From Vitellaria paradoxa (lineage: Eukaryota > Streptophyta > Magnoliopsida > Ericales > Sapotaceae): a stretch of DNA of 64,000 bases. Positions 1-11,245 of this stretch are shown here, piece by piece. How positions within the stretch are numbered: the first letter of the stretch is position 1; the number at the start of each line of letters is the position of its first letter. Under the pieces are notes generated by a model. The model had not been told where the DNA came from and did no database searches. It saw nothing but the letters and a program-made list of their open reading frames with translations. A program made the position numbers and the translations under genes. The DNA lies in assembly GCA_019916065.1 (NCBI GenBank), contig CM034238.1:30429246-30493245 (forward strand), read 5' to 3'.

Positions 1-2739
1 ACTCCTTTCCCATTAAAACATAACTTAGGCCTTATGGCCATTACAACCAAATCAAATAAGTCTAGCAATGTACAATATTACAATTCCAAATAAAACTTAG
101 ACTAAATGACCAAAAGCTTTGCTAAGCTTAGTAAGGCTCATGCACACACTTCTAGTCCAACCCCATTAGCCCACCTGATTGTTATGGCCTGTTCTTGTAT
201 CAAACTCTGTAGGGACTTGAGCACAGGTCCACTTGTGCCCATGATGCCTCAAACAGACATATATGGTATGGAATTCAACAAATGCATGCAAATGTTCATA
301 TATGTATAGGTTCACCAATGTCTTTTTAATAACCATAACAATTCATTAATATCTATTAATTTTCAACTTAAGTAAATATTTATCATCATTCAACATCATC
401 AAGGTATTGTATTCAATTCTAATTATTCCTCATTATTAAATTTCTCAACTTTATATCTAACCACATTCCATATCACATTATTACATATTCAACATATATC
501 ACATTATCACGTATTCCACATTTAATCACACAATCAAATCCCCATTAGCGTTTAATCATCGTTCAATCACATTTCCATGCCTATATTTTTGCTTTTTCAT
601 CATTCAGTCACATTGCATAACCATAACCACACAAGTCATCGGGGGTTGGGTGCATACACGTTATCGTCTTTTATAGGCCAATACCCAACGGAAATGATAA
701 ACCAACGTCGTCGTTTAGGATCACCGTCCAGGACCACGAGGAGCCAAAACACACACAATGTTGTGGGCTACTAACCCACTGGCATTGACACCAAACCCCA
801 CGCAGGTTCCGGGTCTTTCAACCCAAGGGTAATCTCACAACCCTTCCTATTTTCGCACCCCACCACGGCCCCCGACACACAATCAACCATTCATCATATT
901 CAATATTCTTTAATCACAATTCACATTCATCACCATAAACTTTCCAACACACATAACCACATTCCATTTCATCATGGCACACAACTCTTTTCATTTAACC
1001 CAAACCTCATTTAATTTCCATCACTTATTAGCAAAAGTTCACATTTCAATTTCCTTCAATCATATATTTACTTTTCGGTTCATCCTAAGATTCATCACAT
1101 ATCAACATTGATCAACCTTATTAAACATTTAACATTTATCAACATATACTATCCAACACACATGTCAATGTTATGGTTTATTCTATAGCTCATTACATAT
1201 CATATTGATCGAACCATATTAAGCATTCCACATTTACCAAAATTATAAACATATGTCTCTTTGTCAAGTTACCTTAATCAATCACAAGTTCATATACCTC
1301 AACATTTAGTTTACATCAAGACATATTCACAATTCTACTCGATTAAGACCCTTATCTCAAAGTAAGCTTCCAATTCATTTCATTCAAGGTAGCATTCATT
1401 CACCCTTACAAGTTAAATCCCATAGGTTTAAGATAATCAACCCTTAATCACTTTTTAAAGCTCATTTCCCTTTTTAAATCAATGCAATTAATCAAGTAAA
1501 AGTTTCATGTAAAAACATGTTACCAACCCTTTCATAAGCCCAAGGTAGGAGGCCAAACTAAGCAAAGTCTGGAAAGTGTCCTAGGCTTGGGGGGCACCCA
1601 AGCTGACACTCAGTCATGCACCCAAGGGGCTTGGGCGCCCACACCTTGTGTGCCCATGGGCTGGGCACCCATGTCTTGGGTGCCCAAGGGCTTGGGCACC
1701 CGACTGTGTCTCCCTCGTGCACCCACAGCTTGGTCTAAGTTTCGGGTTTCATACTCTATTTTCTAGTTTCATGGTTTTTTCACCCTTAGGACCTCAAAAT
1801 GACCAAGTTAAAGTAAAAATACCTAACGTTTCATGTTCATAGCATCTCCAAAAGTCTTATAAGCATTAAAGGAAACCAACCATTTGAGTTTTCATTGACT
1901 ATGGGCCAAGTTATGGATCAAACATCCTTATCTTTCTTTCTACCTATACATGTGTGTATAGCCCTCATTTTCTTCCATAAATGAAATCAAATCTTGCCAT
2001 AGTTACCCAAATATTGTTCTAGATCTTTTCACACATCATATATATAAGAATGAGCATAAAATCCCTACCTCAAACCAAATAGAGATGAAGAACAAGAGGT
2101 GGCATTTTCCCGGTTTCAAGCTCCCAACTTTGATTGGTTTGATCTCCTCTCCCTTTGATCTAAACAACAAACAAATCACATAGATGGGTTCCTTGAATGC
2201 TTAATTGCATCCTTGCAAGGTTAATTTGATTTTGGTTAGGGTTAGAGACACTTACCATACAAACCCTTCCTGGTTCCCTTTGTTTCTTCTTCCTTCTTCT
2301 CTTTTGCTTCTCTCCTGGTTTCTTCCTCTCCAAACAACTTCTCTCTCTTGCATCATACATACACACACAAACATATGTATAACCAATATTTTAAGTCCCA
2401 AATAGTAGATTTCAGACCTTTACATCACCCCTAGGCTAGATATAGGTTCATAGGGGAGAGGGGCCGGTTGAAAAATGCAGAGAAACTTACATCTGTCAAG
2501 TCCGCTGTTCCTTGGGTGCCCAAGCCCTTCTCAGGTGGGTGCCCATGCCTTGTGTGCCCAAGGTGTCCTCCTCCTACACTCTTGCTAAAATGCCAACTCT
2601 CACATATTTGGCTCACCCCTTTCAAAGTTCTCAACTCTAAAGTACCATTAATGATCCATAATACTAAATTAAAATACATTGCTCCCAAAATGTACCAAAA
2701 CCATAAGTTTAGGTTAATACAAAAGTCCAGGGTATTACA
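1..2739 (-). mobile_element. LTR of a Tekay/Del-like gypsy element, left end outside the window
   Basis: Read on the minus strand, the sequence starts at 2739 with TGTAATACCC, a usual chromovirus LTR start. It aligns along its length with the plus-strand LTR at 32830-35217: the same GTTTGTTGTTTAGATCAA stretch, the same 'gcacaagtgg' block near the 3' end, and the same block around 'gggtctttcaaccc' (about 800-870, reversed at 34310-34345). The 5' LTR of the Tekay-like element (near 22215-22260) shares that last block. By comparison with the plus copy, roughly 190 bp lie beyond the left edge. It sits inside the 5' LTR of element A, since 2740 continues sequence that matches 9179. No internal region is visible, so it may be a solo LTR or the end of an element outside the window. 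Short ORFs here are chance. Confidence 0.75.
1588..1726. repeat. Cluster of GGGC(A/G)CCC palindrome-like motifs in the LTR
   Basis: A GC-rich island in an AT-rich LTR. It has at least six GGGCACCC, GGGCGCCC or GGGTGCCC octamers, mostly flanked by CTTGGG or CAAG. A smaller cluster lies at 2513-2562. The plus-strand LTR has clusters at equivalent places (32940-32974 and 33727-33806). Function unknown. Confidence 0.7.
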
Positions 2740-4465
2740 AAAGTTGTAGCGGACATCTCAAGCTTTTCAAAAATGTATTGTGGGTCAAAATTCAAGTTTG
2801 TTTGAGCCATGAAATAATGCTTAAAATTCAAGATTGGAAAGCTAGATAAATACTAATCACAATAGAATTTGGGGCATATCTTGAGTTTCTGATGTCCAAT
2901 TGAGGTGATTCAAAAGCCCAAAATTACACATTCTAGGCTACAATTTCCTTAAAAAGCCCAAGTCCAAAAGAATCTACATTTACCTCGAAATCAATTTGCA
3001 AAGTTGCACAATCTAGAATTCTTCAGATAGTTTAGCATGATACCATGTCAGTATTTTGGCCATAACATTTTGCTCACAACTCTGATTGATGCTATTCTTT
3101 TTAGGTTAGAAAGAAGACTCAAAGGGCTAAAATTTTGTGTTAAAGCCAAAATCTAAATACACTATCTTCTAGCATGTGGATTCCTAATCCTAGTACTCTA
3201 GAAGTCTAAAAGCTAAAAAGTAAAATCCAATGCCACCTTTTGGTGTCTGGACGATAGCCTTGGCATTTGGACACGGCATCCCTAAGACCTCAGCTTTAGG
3301 GTTTTATCAGGCTTTTCTATAAATACCTATGCTGTATTAGACTTTTGAGAGCCATTTTACATATTTTAGGGTTAGTTTTCTAAAAGTTTTCTTTAGTTTT
3401 GAAGAGAGTTTTCTATGAGTTTGTAATAAAGTTTGGATTAAAGTCGCAACTACGCAATTGTTCTTCGATGTTATATTGCTGAATTCATTTTAATGGAGTT
3501 TGCTTTTTTTTTTTCTTAATGGAGTTTGCTTTCTTAACTCTCTCTTTTATTTTTTTGTTTTACTTTTCTTTTTAGTATGCTAGCGTAAGTTTATACTTGA
3601 TTCAACCCATTAATGATGGGTAGATTCTTATTTGAATGATAGATGTGAATGAATCTATGCATGCTACATAAAACTTGTAAACTGTGGTTCTTATTTTCCT
3701 AGATCAATTTTATTTCCTTAAAACTTTCAAAAACTTATGTGGTTGATCATATTTCTTTGAAATCTCTGTTACCTACGTATGATTAACACTTTGAAAGTAT
3801 AAAGATCAAATCTAAGGTTTTCTAGATTCTCTTATTCTTTTATTTTTTAAAACTTTTGAAAACAAGCAACCTCGACCATATTTCACAGAAATCATTGCTA
3901 ACGTTCACATGATTAAAACTTTCTTTAATCTTTTGAAAACTCATGGCCTCAACCATATTTTGAAGAAATCACGTTTGCTTGATTAAAGCTTTCTTTATAT
4001 TCTAAAATCATTGAAAAGAAATCTAAAGTAAATGTTTTAACCATGATATTTTTTTTATCAAATCTAGCATGAGAATTAGATATCCATCCAGATTTGTAGG
4101 TTTGATCAAGTTGTTTATTATTCATTTAAAACCCTAGTTGTTATTGCTTTACTTAAGTTCAGTTATTATGAATCTTGGAATTTTGATACTTAGGTTAGAA
4201 TTGTTTAGAATACTTGTTTTTAGGTTAATTTCATTATTGTTCCTTGAATTCATTGATTAGTAGTGATAACTAAAATCCCATTCAAACCAAATCTGATTTT
4301 TATTTTTATTGCTTTCAAGGAAGAACAGTAGATTAGAATAACTTAGCAATCCTAGGTTTCAATCTAGTTTCCCTGTAGATATGATCCTGGTCTCACAAGT
4401 AAAACCTACACTGCATACCTTTACACTTGGGAGTTCAGTTTAACTACATATATACTAGATGATCA
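2740..4465 (+). repeat. Element A 5' LTR (5' end removed by insertion)
   Basis: Aligns end to end with 9179-10902 of the 3' LTR, and the lengths are nearly equal. It ends in GATCA just before the primer site. The first 220 bp or so lie left of the inserted LTR and outside the window. The two LTRs differ by many scattered substitutions, so the insertion is fairly old. Three loosely repeated 60-75-bp subunits around 'catatttcacagaaatca' lie at about 3740-4015. Confidence 0.75.
3318..3325 (+). promoter_or_regulatory. Probable LTR TATA box (5' LTR of A)
   Basis: TATAAATA preceded by a pyrimidine run, about 1.15 kb before the LTR end. The octamer is kept at 9766-9773 in the 3' LTR while the surrounding sequence has drifted. 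This suits the U3/R border of the element's own promoter. Confidence 0.55.
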
Positions 4466-4471
4466 AGTTTT

Positions 4472-4489
4472 TGGTGCCATTGCCAAGGA
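4472..4489 (+). promoter_or_regulatory. Primer binding site, tRNA-Asp type, decayed (element A)
   Basis: TGGTGCCATTGCCAAGGA starts 6 bp after the 5' LTR. It matches the complement of the plant tRNA-Asp 3' end, the usual Athila/Tat primer, at 14 of 18 positions. All four mismatches are C-to-T or G-to-A transitions, as expected from methylcytosine decay. Confidence 0.7.
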
Positions 4490-4580
4490 AATTTAGTTTT
4501 GATTCTTTAGGGTAACTCTAGCTTTTTCTTCTGTTATTTTCAAAAAAAATATAAAATAAAATAAATAAAAATTCAGGGAC

Positions 4581-5343
4581 ATGGATTATTTTCCTTATAA
4601 TTCTACTTCACTAGATACTGCCCACCCACTCATTGATTATTTAGGCGGCATTTATGGAATTGATTTTTGCTTAGAAACCTTCTCCCTGCTACCTAAATTT
4701 TATAGACTTAAGCATAAGAACCACAAAGTTCATTTAGAAAATTTTGAGTCAATTTACTTCTATTGCACGAATGGTTACATGGATGACACTTTTAAGTAAA
4801 ATTTTTTCCCATTATCATTATGTAGAGTGGCTGATGATTGGTATCGTGCCAATACTTGGTCCATTAATATTTGGGAAGAGTTATAAAATAACTTTTCTCC
4901 CCAATTTTGAAAACTTCACCTTCTTCTTTCAAATAAAAAATTTTTATTTCAAGAAGGGTGAACTATTTTATAAATGCTAGGAGAGATTTAAAAACCTTTA
5001 AGAAACTTCCCCAAATCATGGACTAGAATTAAGGTACATCCTAGACATATTATACAATGCTCTACCTTATAAGTTGCACCGAGTGTTTGATAAAAGCTTG
5101 GGTAGGGAGTTTCTTGACCTTACCCCAGAAGAGGCATGGTCATTCCTTGAATTTATCTATGAAAACACCAAGCCATGGGAAAGACTTGGACCTAGTTTTG
5201 AACCTCAAGCACTTGAAAGCCCTTTTTCACATGCTCTTACTTCACTTGATCCTTATGATCTATCCTTAGAAAATGGAGTATGTGTGGAGCCCGATTACTT
5301 GGATATCGCATATCCCAACCCCACTCTACTCACTAAGGGTTAG
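4581..5343 (+). pseudogene. gag of element A (Retrotrans_gag-like), several frameshifts
   Basis: Capsid-like gag in pieces. The start is at 4581 (MDYFPYNS). A segment to 4799 contains HLENFESIYFYC, then the frame shifts. A second piece carries the VADDWYRANTW / NIWEEL motif near 4830-4880. After another break, HRVFDKSLGREFLDLTPEEAW lies in the frame starting at 5074. The order matches the Retrotrans_gag domain of Athila/Tat gag, and element C carries the equivalent TPEEAYDYFEFLAEN segment. At least two frame changes and several stops mean it cannot make a full gag. No CCHC zinc knuckle was found. Confidence 0.6.
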
Positions 5344-6789
5344 TCTAAGGAGCCCCGAGATTATTGGCCTACTGAATCTAATAATGCACAAGTTGAGTCA
5401 CTCTACAAGCAAACTTAAAATAAAGAAGCAATTAACTTAAAAATCAATTCTACTGTACATGAGACTTACATGCATATTGACTATATATTTGATGATACAT
5501 TGTTCAAGCCCGCTATTTGTCCTTATGTCTAACCACTCACTAAAGCTGAAATTGCTAAATCTAGGGTCTTTCTGTTACTTGCACGAGAAAAGCCTAATTG
5601 AATAACCTTAAACTTTGAGTGGAGTGACTGTTCCGACAATAGTTGGGATAGTTAAGAAAATAAGACCTCTAACTTGTTCCCACTGGACTCTAACAAGGAT
5701 AAGACTTCATCTACTGAAAGTCTAAAGGACATGCTAACCAACACCACCATAAAGCTTAAAGCTCATCCCATCCTGACAACCCAAGTGACCTTAAAGAGTC
5801 CTAATACTCATTCTGGAGCTTTAATGCTATAGGTTCATGGGAGCGCACTGTTGAACCGGTCATTTTAGTTTCATCATATTCTACCACACAACTCACTGAG
5901 ACCACTTCTGATGTATCTTTTTCTACTGGGGCTAGTACGTCTGATGAATTACCTATTAAGACCTTTATATTTAAGTAGAAGTATGATTCTCATTATGGTT
6001 GGGCTCCTACATCAGTCCTACGAGACGATCATGAGAGTGAATTTTCTTTATCATCCTTTGAGAGTTCGACAGATAGGCCTAAGACTGAAAGTGGGGCACA
6101 CCTCTTTTCTTTTGCCTTAACCCCAACTGATAATCCTACTAAGGGAACTGAACATTTGACCAAGACTGACCACACATGTAAGGAAGTGGTGGAGGCTAAA
6201 GATGTGGTTTACATTAACTTCTTAGGTGTCAAGAGAATACTAGAGAATGCACAACCACATTCCATGTTCACATATGCAAATAACTTTTGGCCCTATTTGG
6301 GGTTTAAGGATCCCCAAAAGTCCATGCATTCTCTAATGTTCTCTGCACTTGGAGCACACTTACTCTCGGTGCTTCCTGGGCCCGAGAAGGACATCATTGA
6401 GTCAGGAGACCGTCGTTCACCTTTTGATATAGTCCTATCTGAGAGTCTTACTACATGGATTGAGAGTGACTACAATGAGATTGACCATCGATGGGAGGAG
6501 ATAATAGACACGGGGGAAACTTGAATAGACTTTTTGGGTGTCAAGAGATCATTAGAGCCCATAATTTCCACATTCGTAGATTTCTTAGGTATTGAGAGAC
6601 TTATTGAACACAACATGTCCATGTCATTTCATGCATTATAGCCGCATCTGAGGTTTCGTGAACTTCACTTGGCCTTTTATCCCTTAGTGTGTTTTACACC
6701 TGAGGTGCATCCAGCTTCAGCGCTTTGTGGGGTCAAAGAGACCATCTCATTTCTTAAACCATTTGTGGACTTATGGGATAAAAAGGGTG
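5344..6789 (+). pseudogene. Decayed gag C-terminal or accessory reading frame of element A
   Basis: Coding-like but broken sequence after gag. The frame from 5344 continues with scattered stops, and the longest open piece is 6156-6524 (122 codons, with KRILENAQPHSMFTYANNF). The phrase FLGVKRI..N recurs after the next stop as FLGVKRSLEP near 6533 and as FLGIERLIEHN near 6580. This suggests internal duplication of a segment of roughly 350 bp then 50 bp. I recognise no domain and saw no protease, RT or integrase motif. It may be the C-terminal extension of a gag-only element. No function is assigned. Confidence 0.4.
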
Positions 6790-8956
6790 TTGGATAAGCT
6801 TTTTCTTCGTTTCATTTGTACATAGTAGATTAGATTTTTCTTTTTTTATTATTTCTTATTAGTATAGTTTTTCTTTTCTTTTATTTTTATTTTATCTTTG
6901 TCCTAACTCCTTTTCTTGTTTCATTTTTTCTTTTATTTTTATTTCATTTTAATTCTAACATTTTTTCTTTTATAGTTCTTTTATTTTTTTTTTCAAATAA
7001 GGAAGCTTTTGAGGTAATATCCTTCTTCTTCCTATATTTAGTCTGGCACTTCTAATTGGTACTTTATATATTTAATTGTTGTTGGGAGTGCTGTAGAATC
7101 TAGGTTGAGGGGTAGGCCTTAAGTAGCTTGAATAATGGGTGCATGCTTGGTTTATTTTGTGCTTTGTTCTTATTTGTAGGCTATTGTTTCATGCTCACTA
7201 TTGCATATTACAGACCCATGTATGCTTAATGGTTCTCACATCGAGGACAATGTGAATTTTAAATTAGGGGGTAGGGTTTGTATGATGAATTGATTTGACA
7301 TCCATGAATGAAAAAAAAATTCAAATCTTGGGCAAATTAAGTTCTGTTATCTTGACTTAGCATGACTAGACCTTGCATGTGTCTCTGAATTGGTTTAATG
7401 CTAGTATTAGTCATGAAAATAATAAATGATTCGGTTTCAATCTTGAATAAGGCACTTGATTCAAATTGAGTATATAATTTTCTAATGCACTGAAAGCTTG
7501 TCATTTAAGACCATTGAATGAAAGTGTGTTAAGGATTTGAGTTTATGAGATTTAGTCACAAGTATGCCAAGACATAGGTGGAGACTTAAAACCCTATTTT
7601 CTATGAGCTTTTGAGCCTGATCTTTTCTTCTTGAGAGTTTTGTACTTAATGTTCTATTTGATTTCTTTCATCTCAATTTTCTTGAATAGTTTCATTGCAA
7701 TACCTTGCTTTGAAATTAAATGCACAAGGCATGATTTTTGATTTACATATATGGATCAATGCCTCTGACAAAGTCTTATTAACCTAGAAAGTGATGTTAG
7801 GCCATATTTCTTACATTTGGAAGCCTATGACTTTTTTTTTATTATATTACCTTTGGAGCCACTTTGAAATCTTTCAAGAAAAAAATAATATATGAAATTT
7901 CTTGTTTTAGTCACATTTATAACTCTTTAGCCTTAAATATGTAGATGAGCTAACCTTTGCATGTTATAGGATATTTGTGCAAAATTTGTAATAAGGTGTA
8001 TAAGGAAGGAGCTTGTAATTGAAAATGTGGTGGAACAAAAAGAAAATCATCTAAAAAAAAGAAAAAAAATATAGGACATAGCATTTCGTGAGTTCATTAT
8101 TATCCATCCCATGAAAAGAAAAAATGAAAAAAGAGGAAAAAAAAAAGAAAAGAAGAAAAAAAATAAAGTTTCAATGTTTGGCTTTCAAGGAGTTGGAAGG
8201 AGAAAAGTTGGGGATACTTCATTACACTATCATTATAATCCTTAGACATGCATTTCGATTTTCTTATCATTTGTTTGTCTAACTAATACCCTATGGCCAA
8301 GCTACAACCTAGTAAAGACCTAATGGACTTTAGGTGAAAGACACTTGTAAGAGCATTGACCTATTTCATGTGATTGATAGTAGTTTTCTTGTTAATGCTT
8401 TAATACATTCCATTCATGAAGCTATGCAACACTTTGTATCTTAATTCTTTCAATCCTTGATTTAGGTTCATTACATTTATTTGATATTGCATTCCTGCAT
8501 TAACCGTGAGAGTAACCCTTTGTGAGTGATTTCATTTGTTAGTGAACAACTGTGTGAGATTTGAAGTCAAGGCCGGGTCTTTTGGGTATAGTTGGTAGCC
8601 AAGTTGAATAAAAGACATGAATTGGCACACTTGAAATCAAATGGTTGAGTTTACTATGCATTGGGAGGTTTCATGCAATTTTTGAACTTTGTAACTTATT
8701 CTTATTAAGATTGAACTAGGAATTGTTTGATTGACTTATACCATACATTGAGCTAATCTAAGAATTTTATAGGTAGATTCCCTAAAAACCCTCATGAGAG
8801 TTCACTCGTCCACTAGGGGGAACCTAGGGATTTAAAAGGCTTACTGCGCGTAGTTAAGTGCAATCCTGCTTCCAACGAAAAGCAAATTTAGATTAAGCAA
8901 TTCTTTTTGCTTTAAATTAAGTTATTGCTAAAGACTAACAATAGGTAAGTTAGGGG
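6790..8956 (+). other. 3' untranslated region of element A, with central polypurine-like motif
   Basis: No supportable gene. GAGGACAATGTG (7243-7254) is followed by TTAGGGGGTAGGG (about 7264-7276). The same pair occurs in element C at 50337-50369, where it likewise ends the coding part. Further blocks shared with C include the 'aagtatgccaagacatagg' stretch (about 7560-7585) and 'gacctaatggactttaggtgaaag' (about 8315-8340). AAGTTAGGGG at 8947-8956 is the terminal polypurine tract. Confidence 0.65.
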
Positions 8957-8958
8957 TG

Positions 8959-10902
8959 TGATTACACTTGAAAAGTGTAATCATAAACTTGATTTCTAAG
9001 CTAATTCCAATAATTTATGTTTTAATATGTCTATTTTAGTTTGATTTTGTTTATTTATGTTATTTGATTCATTTATGCAGGTTTTAGTAGAAAATACACT
9101 AGAATAGCTTGTTAAAATGAAAGAGATGCACAATTTTGACATGAAAGGAGTTCCAGAAATTAAAAGTGGTGTTTAGCAAAGTTGTAATAGACATCTCAAG
9201 CTTTTCAAAAATGTATCGTGCATTAAAATTCAAGTTTGTTTGAGTCGTGAAACATTACTTAAAATTTAAGGTTAGAAAGTTGGACAAATCTTAATCACAA
9301 TAAGATTTGGGGCATATCTTAAGTCTCCAGAGTCTAGTTGAGGTGATTAAAAAGCCCAAAATCAAGTACACACTCTATGCTATAATTTCTATGAAGAGCC
9401 CAAGTCCAAAAGTGTCTACATCTACCCCGAAATCAGCTTGCAAAATTGCAATATCTAGAATTTTTTAAATAGCTCAACACGATGCCTTGTCAGTGTTTTG
9501 GCCATAACTTTTCACTCACAACTCTGATTGATGCGATTCTTTTTGGGATAGAAAGAAGACTCGAAGGGTTTCATCTCAAAGCCAAAATCTAAGTACACTA
9601 TCTTCTAGCATCCGAACAGCATCCAGATGCCAACTCTTAGAACCCTCGAAGTCCAAGAGCTGAAAAGTAAAATCCAGCATTGCCTTCTGGCGTATGAACA
9701 ACAGCCCTGGCTTTCAAATGTGGCATCCCTGAGATCTCAGCTTTAGGGTTTTATTAAGCTTTTTCTATAAATATCCATGCTATATTAGACTTTTGAGAGC
9801 CGTTTTCATATTTTAGGGTTAGTTTTCTTAAAGTTTTCCTTAGTTTTGAAGAGAGTTTTCTATGAGTTTGTAATGAAGTTTGGATTAAAGTCATAACTAC
9901 ACAACTATTTTTTGACGTTATATTGTTGAATTCATTTTAATGGATTTTGCTTTCTTAATCTCTCATTTATTTTCTATTTTACTTTTCTTTTTAGCATGCT
10001 AGCATAGATTTATACTTAATTCAACGCATCAATGATAGGTGGATCCTTATTTGAATGATAGATGTGAATGAATCCATGCACGCAACATAAAACTTGTATG
10101 CTGTGATTCTTGTTTTTGTAGATCGATTTTATATCTTTCAAAACTTTCAAAAACTTTTGTGGCTGATCAAATTTCTTTGAAATCCTTGTTGCCCACATAT
10201 GATTAAAACTTTCTTAACACTTTGAAAGTATAAAGATCAAATCTGGGGTTTTCTAGATTCTCTTATTCTTTTGTTTTTCAAAACTTTCGAAAACAAGCAA
10301 CCCCAACCATATTTCACAGAAATCACTACTGACGTTCACGTGATTAAAACATTTTTTAGTCTTTTGAAAACTCGTGGCCTCGACCATATTTCGACGAAAT
10401 CACTAATGACGTTTGCTTAATTAAAACTTTCTTTATACTTTGAGATCACTAAAAAGAAATCTGGAGTAAACGTTTTAACGATGATATCTTTTTATCACAT
10501 CTAGTATGAGGGTAAGGTATCCACCCAGATTTTGTAGGTTGGATCAAGTCATTTATTGTTCATTTTAAACCCTAGTTTTTATTGCTTTACTTAAGCTTAA
10601 TTTTTATTTTGAATCTTGAAATTTTCATACTTAGAATTGTTTAGAGTACTTGTTTTTTATTTAATTTCATTATTGTTCTTTAAATTCATTATTTAGTAGT
10701 GATGGCTAAAATCCCATCAAAACCAAAACTAATTTTTATTTTTATTGCTTTCAAGGAAGAACAGTAGATTAGAATAACTTAGCAATCCTAGGTTTCAATC
10801 TAGTTTCTTTGTGGATGCGATCCTGGTCTCACCAGGTAAAACCAATGCCACATGCCCTTACACTTGGGGGTTCAGTTTAATTACACATTTGCGAGACGAT
10901 TA
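8959..10902 (+). repeat. Element A 3' LTR (complete)
   Basis: Follows the polypurine tract AAGTTAGGGG. The first 25 bases form a near-perfect hairpin: an 11-base stem TGATTACACTT, loop GAA, then the complementary arm. The end (GATTA at 10898-10902) matches GATCA of the 5' LTR. The TATA box is at 9766-9773. The length of 1944 bp is close to the LTRs of element C (about 1620 bp). Confidence 0.8.
9766..9773 (+). promoter_or_regulatory. Probable LTR TATA box (3' LTR of A)
   Basis: TATAAATA, the same as 3318-3325 in the 5' LTR. It could drive outward transcription to the right, but no gene follows within several kb. Confidence 0.5.
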
Positions 10903-11024
10903 TAAACCATTCACCTGATGTCCAAAGATGTAAATATAAAATAAATTAGGATAATCTGCCACGATCCTGAATACACGAACATAAATATCTATTATTTATA
11001 GTCTATTTTAAATTTACAATTAAT
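10903..11024. other. Short AT-rich intergenic stretch
   Basis: No gene or repeat recognised. It is followed directly by the left target duplication of SINE1 (11025-11039). Confidence 0.5.
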
Positions 11025-11039
11025 AAAATTATTAACTAT

Positions 11040-11230
11040 GCCCCCTAGGATTAGCCCAAGTGGCTCATGGATATGCTCCTATAGAGATCACACGGGTTTA
11101 ATTCTCAACTCAAGTGAGATGTACTTGAGGGGTAACATATATCTCTCCAGTTTATCCATCGGCTACGCAGCTCATTGAGAGCTGTAATAAATGGGTTAAG
11201 GTTTTGAGTTACCAAAAAAAAAAAGAAGAA
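11040..11230 (+). mobile_element. SINE1: tRNA-derived SINE with perfect 15-bp target duplication
   Basis: A 191-bp element flanked by AAAATTATTAACTAT at 11025-11039 and again at 11231-11245. The head has pol III promoter elements: an A box TAGCCCAAGTGG (11052-11063) and a B box GGTTTAATTCT (11095-11105), about 31 bp apart. The tail is GAGTTACC followed by an A-rich run. It encodes nothing and depends on LINE machinery. The TTACC(A)n end matches L1 copies at 29719 and 37392. The perfect target duplication suggests a fairly young insertion. Confidence 0.85.
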
Positions 11231-11245
11231 AAAATTATTAACTAT

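Larger units (their letters stand above)
2740..10902 (+). mobile_element. Element A: non-autonomous Athila/Tat-like LTR retrotransposon with gag only
   Basis: Two related LTRs (2740-4465 and 8959-10902; about 85% alike by eye in the stretch compared) flank a 4.5-kb interior. The interior holds a tRNA-Asp-type primer site and a broken gag, with no recognisable protease, RT, RNase H or integrase. The first 220 bp or so of the 5' LTR are missing because the LTR ending at 2739 inserted there. The size and gag-only content fit the class described as TR-GAG or LARD-like elements. The 3' untranslated part (about 7230-8956) is clearly related to element C at 50330-51938. Target duplications cannot be seen because the left end is outside the window. 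Confidence 0.75.

Noticed and set aside
577..774. Small ORFs across 1-2750
   Set aside because: They fall inside an LTR, on both strands, with no conserved motif.
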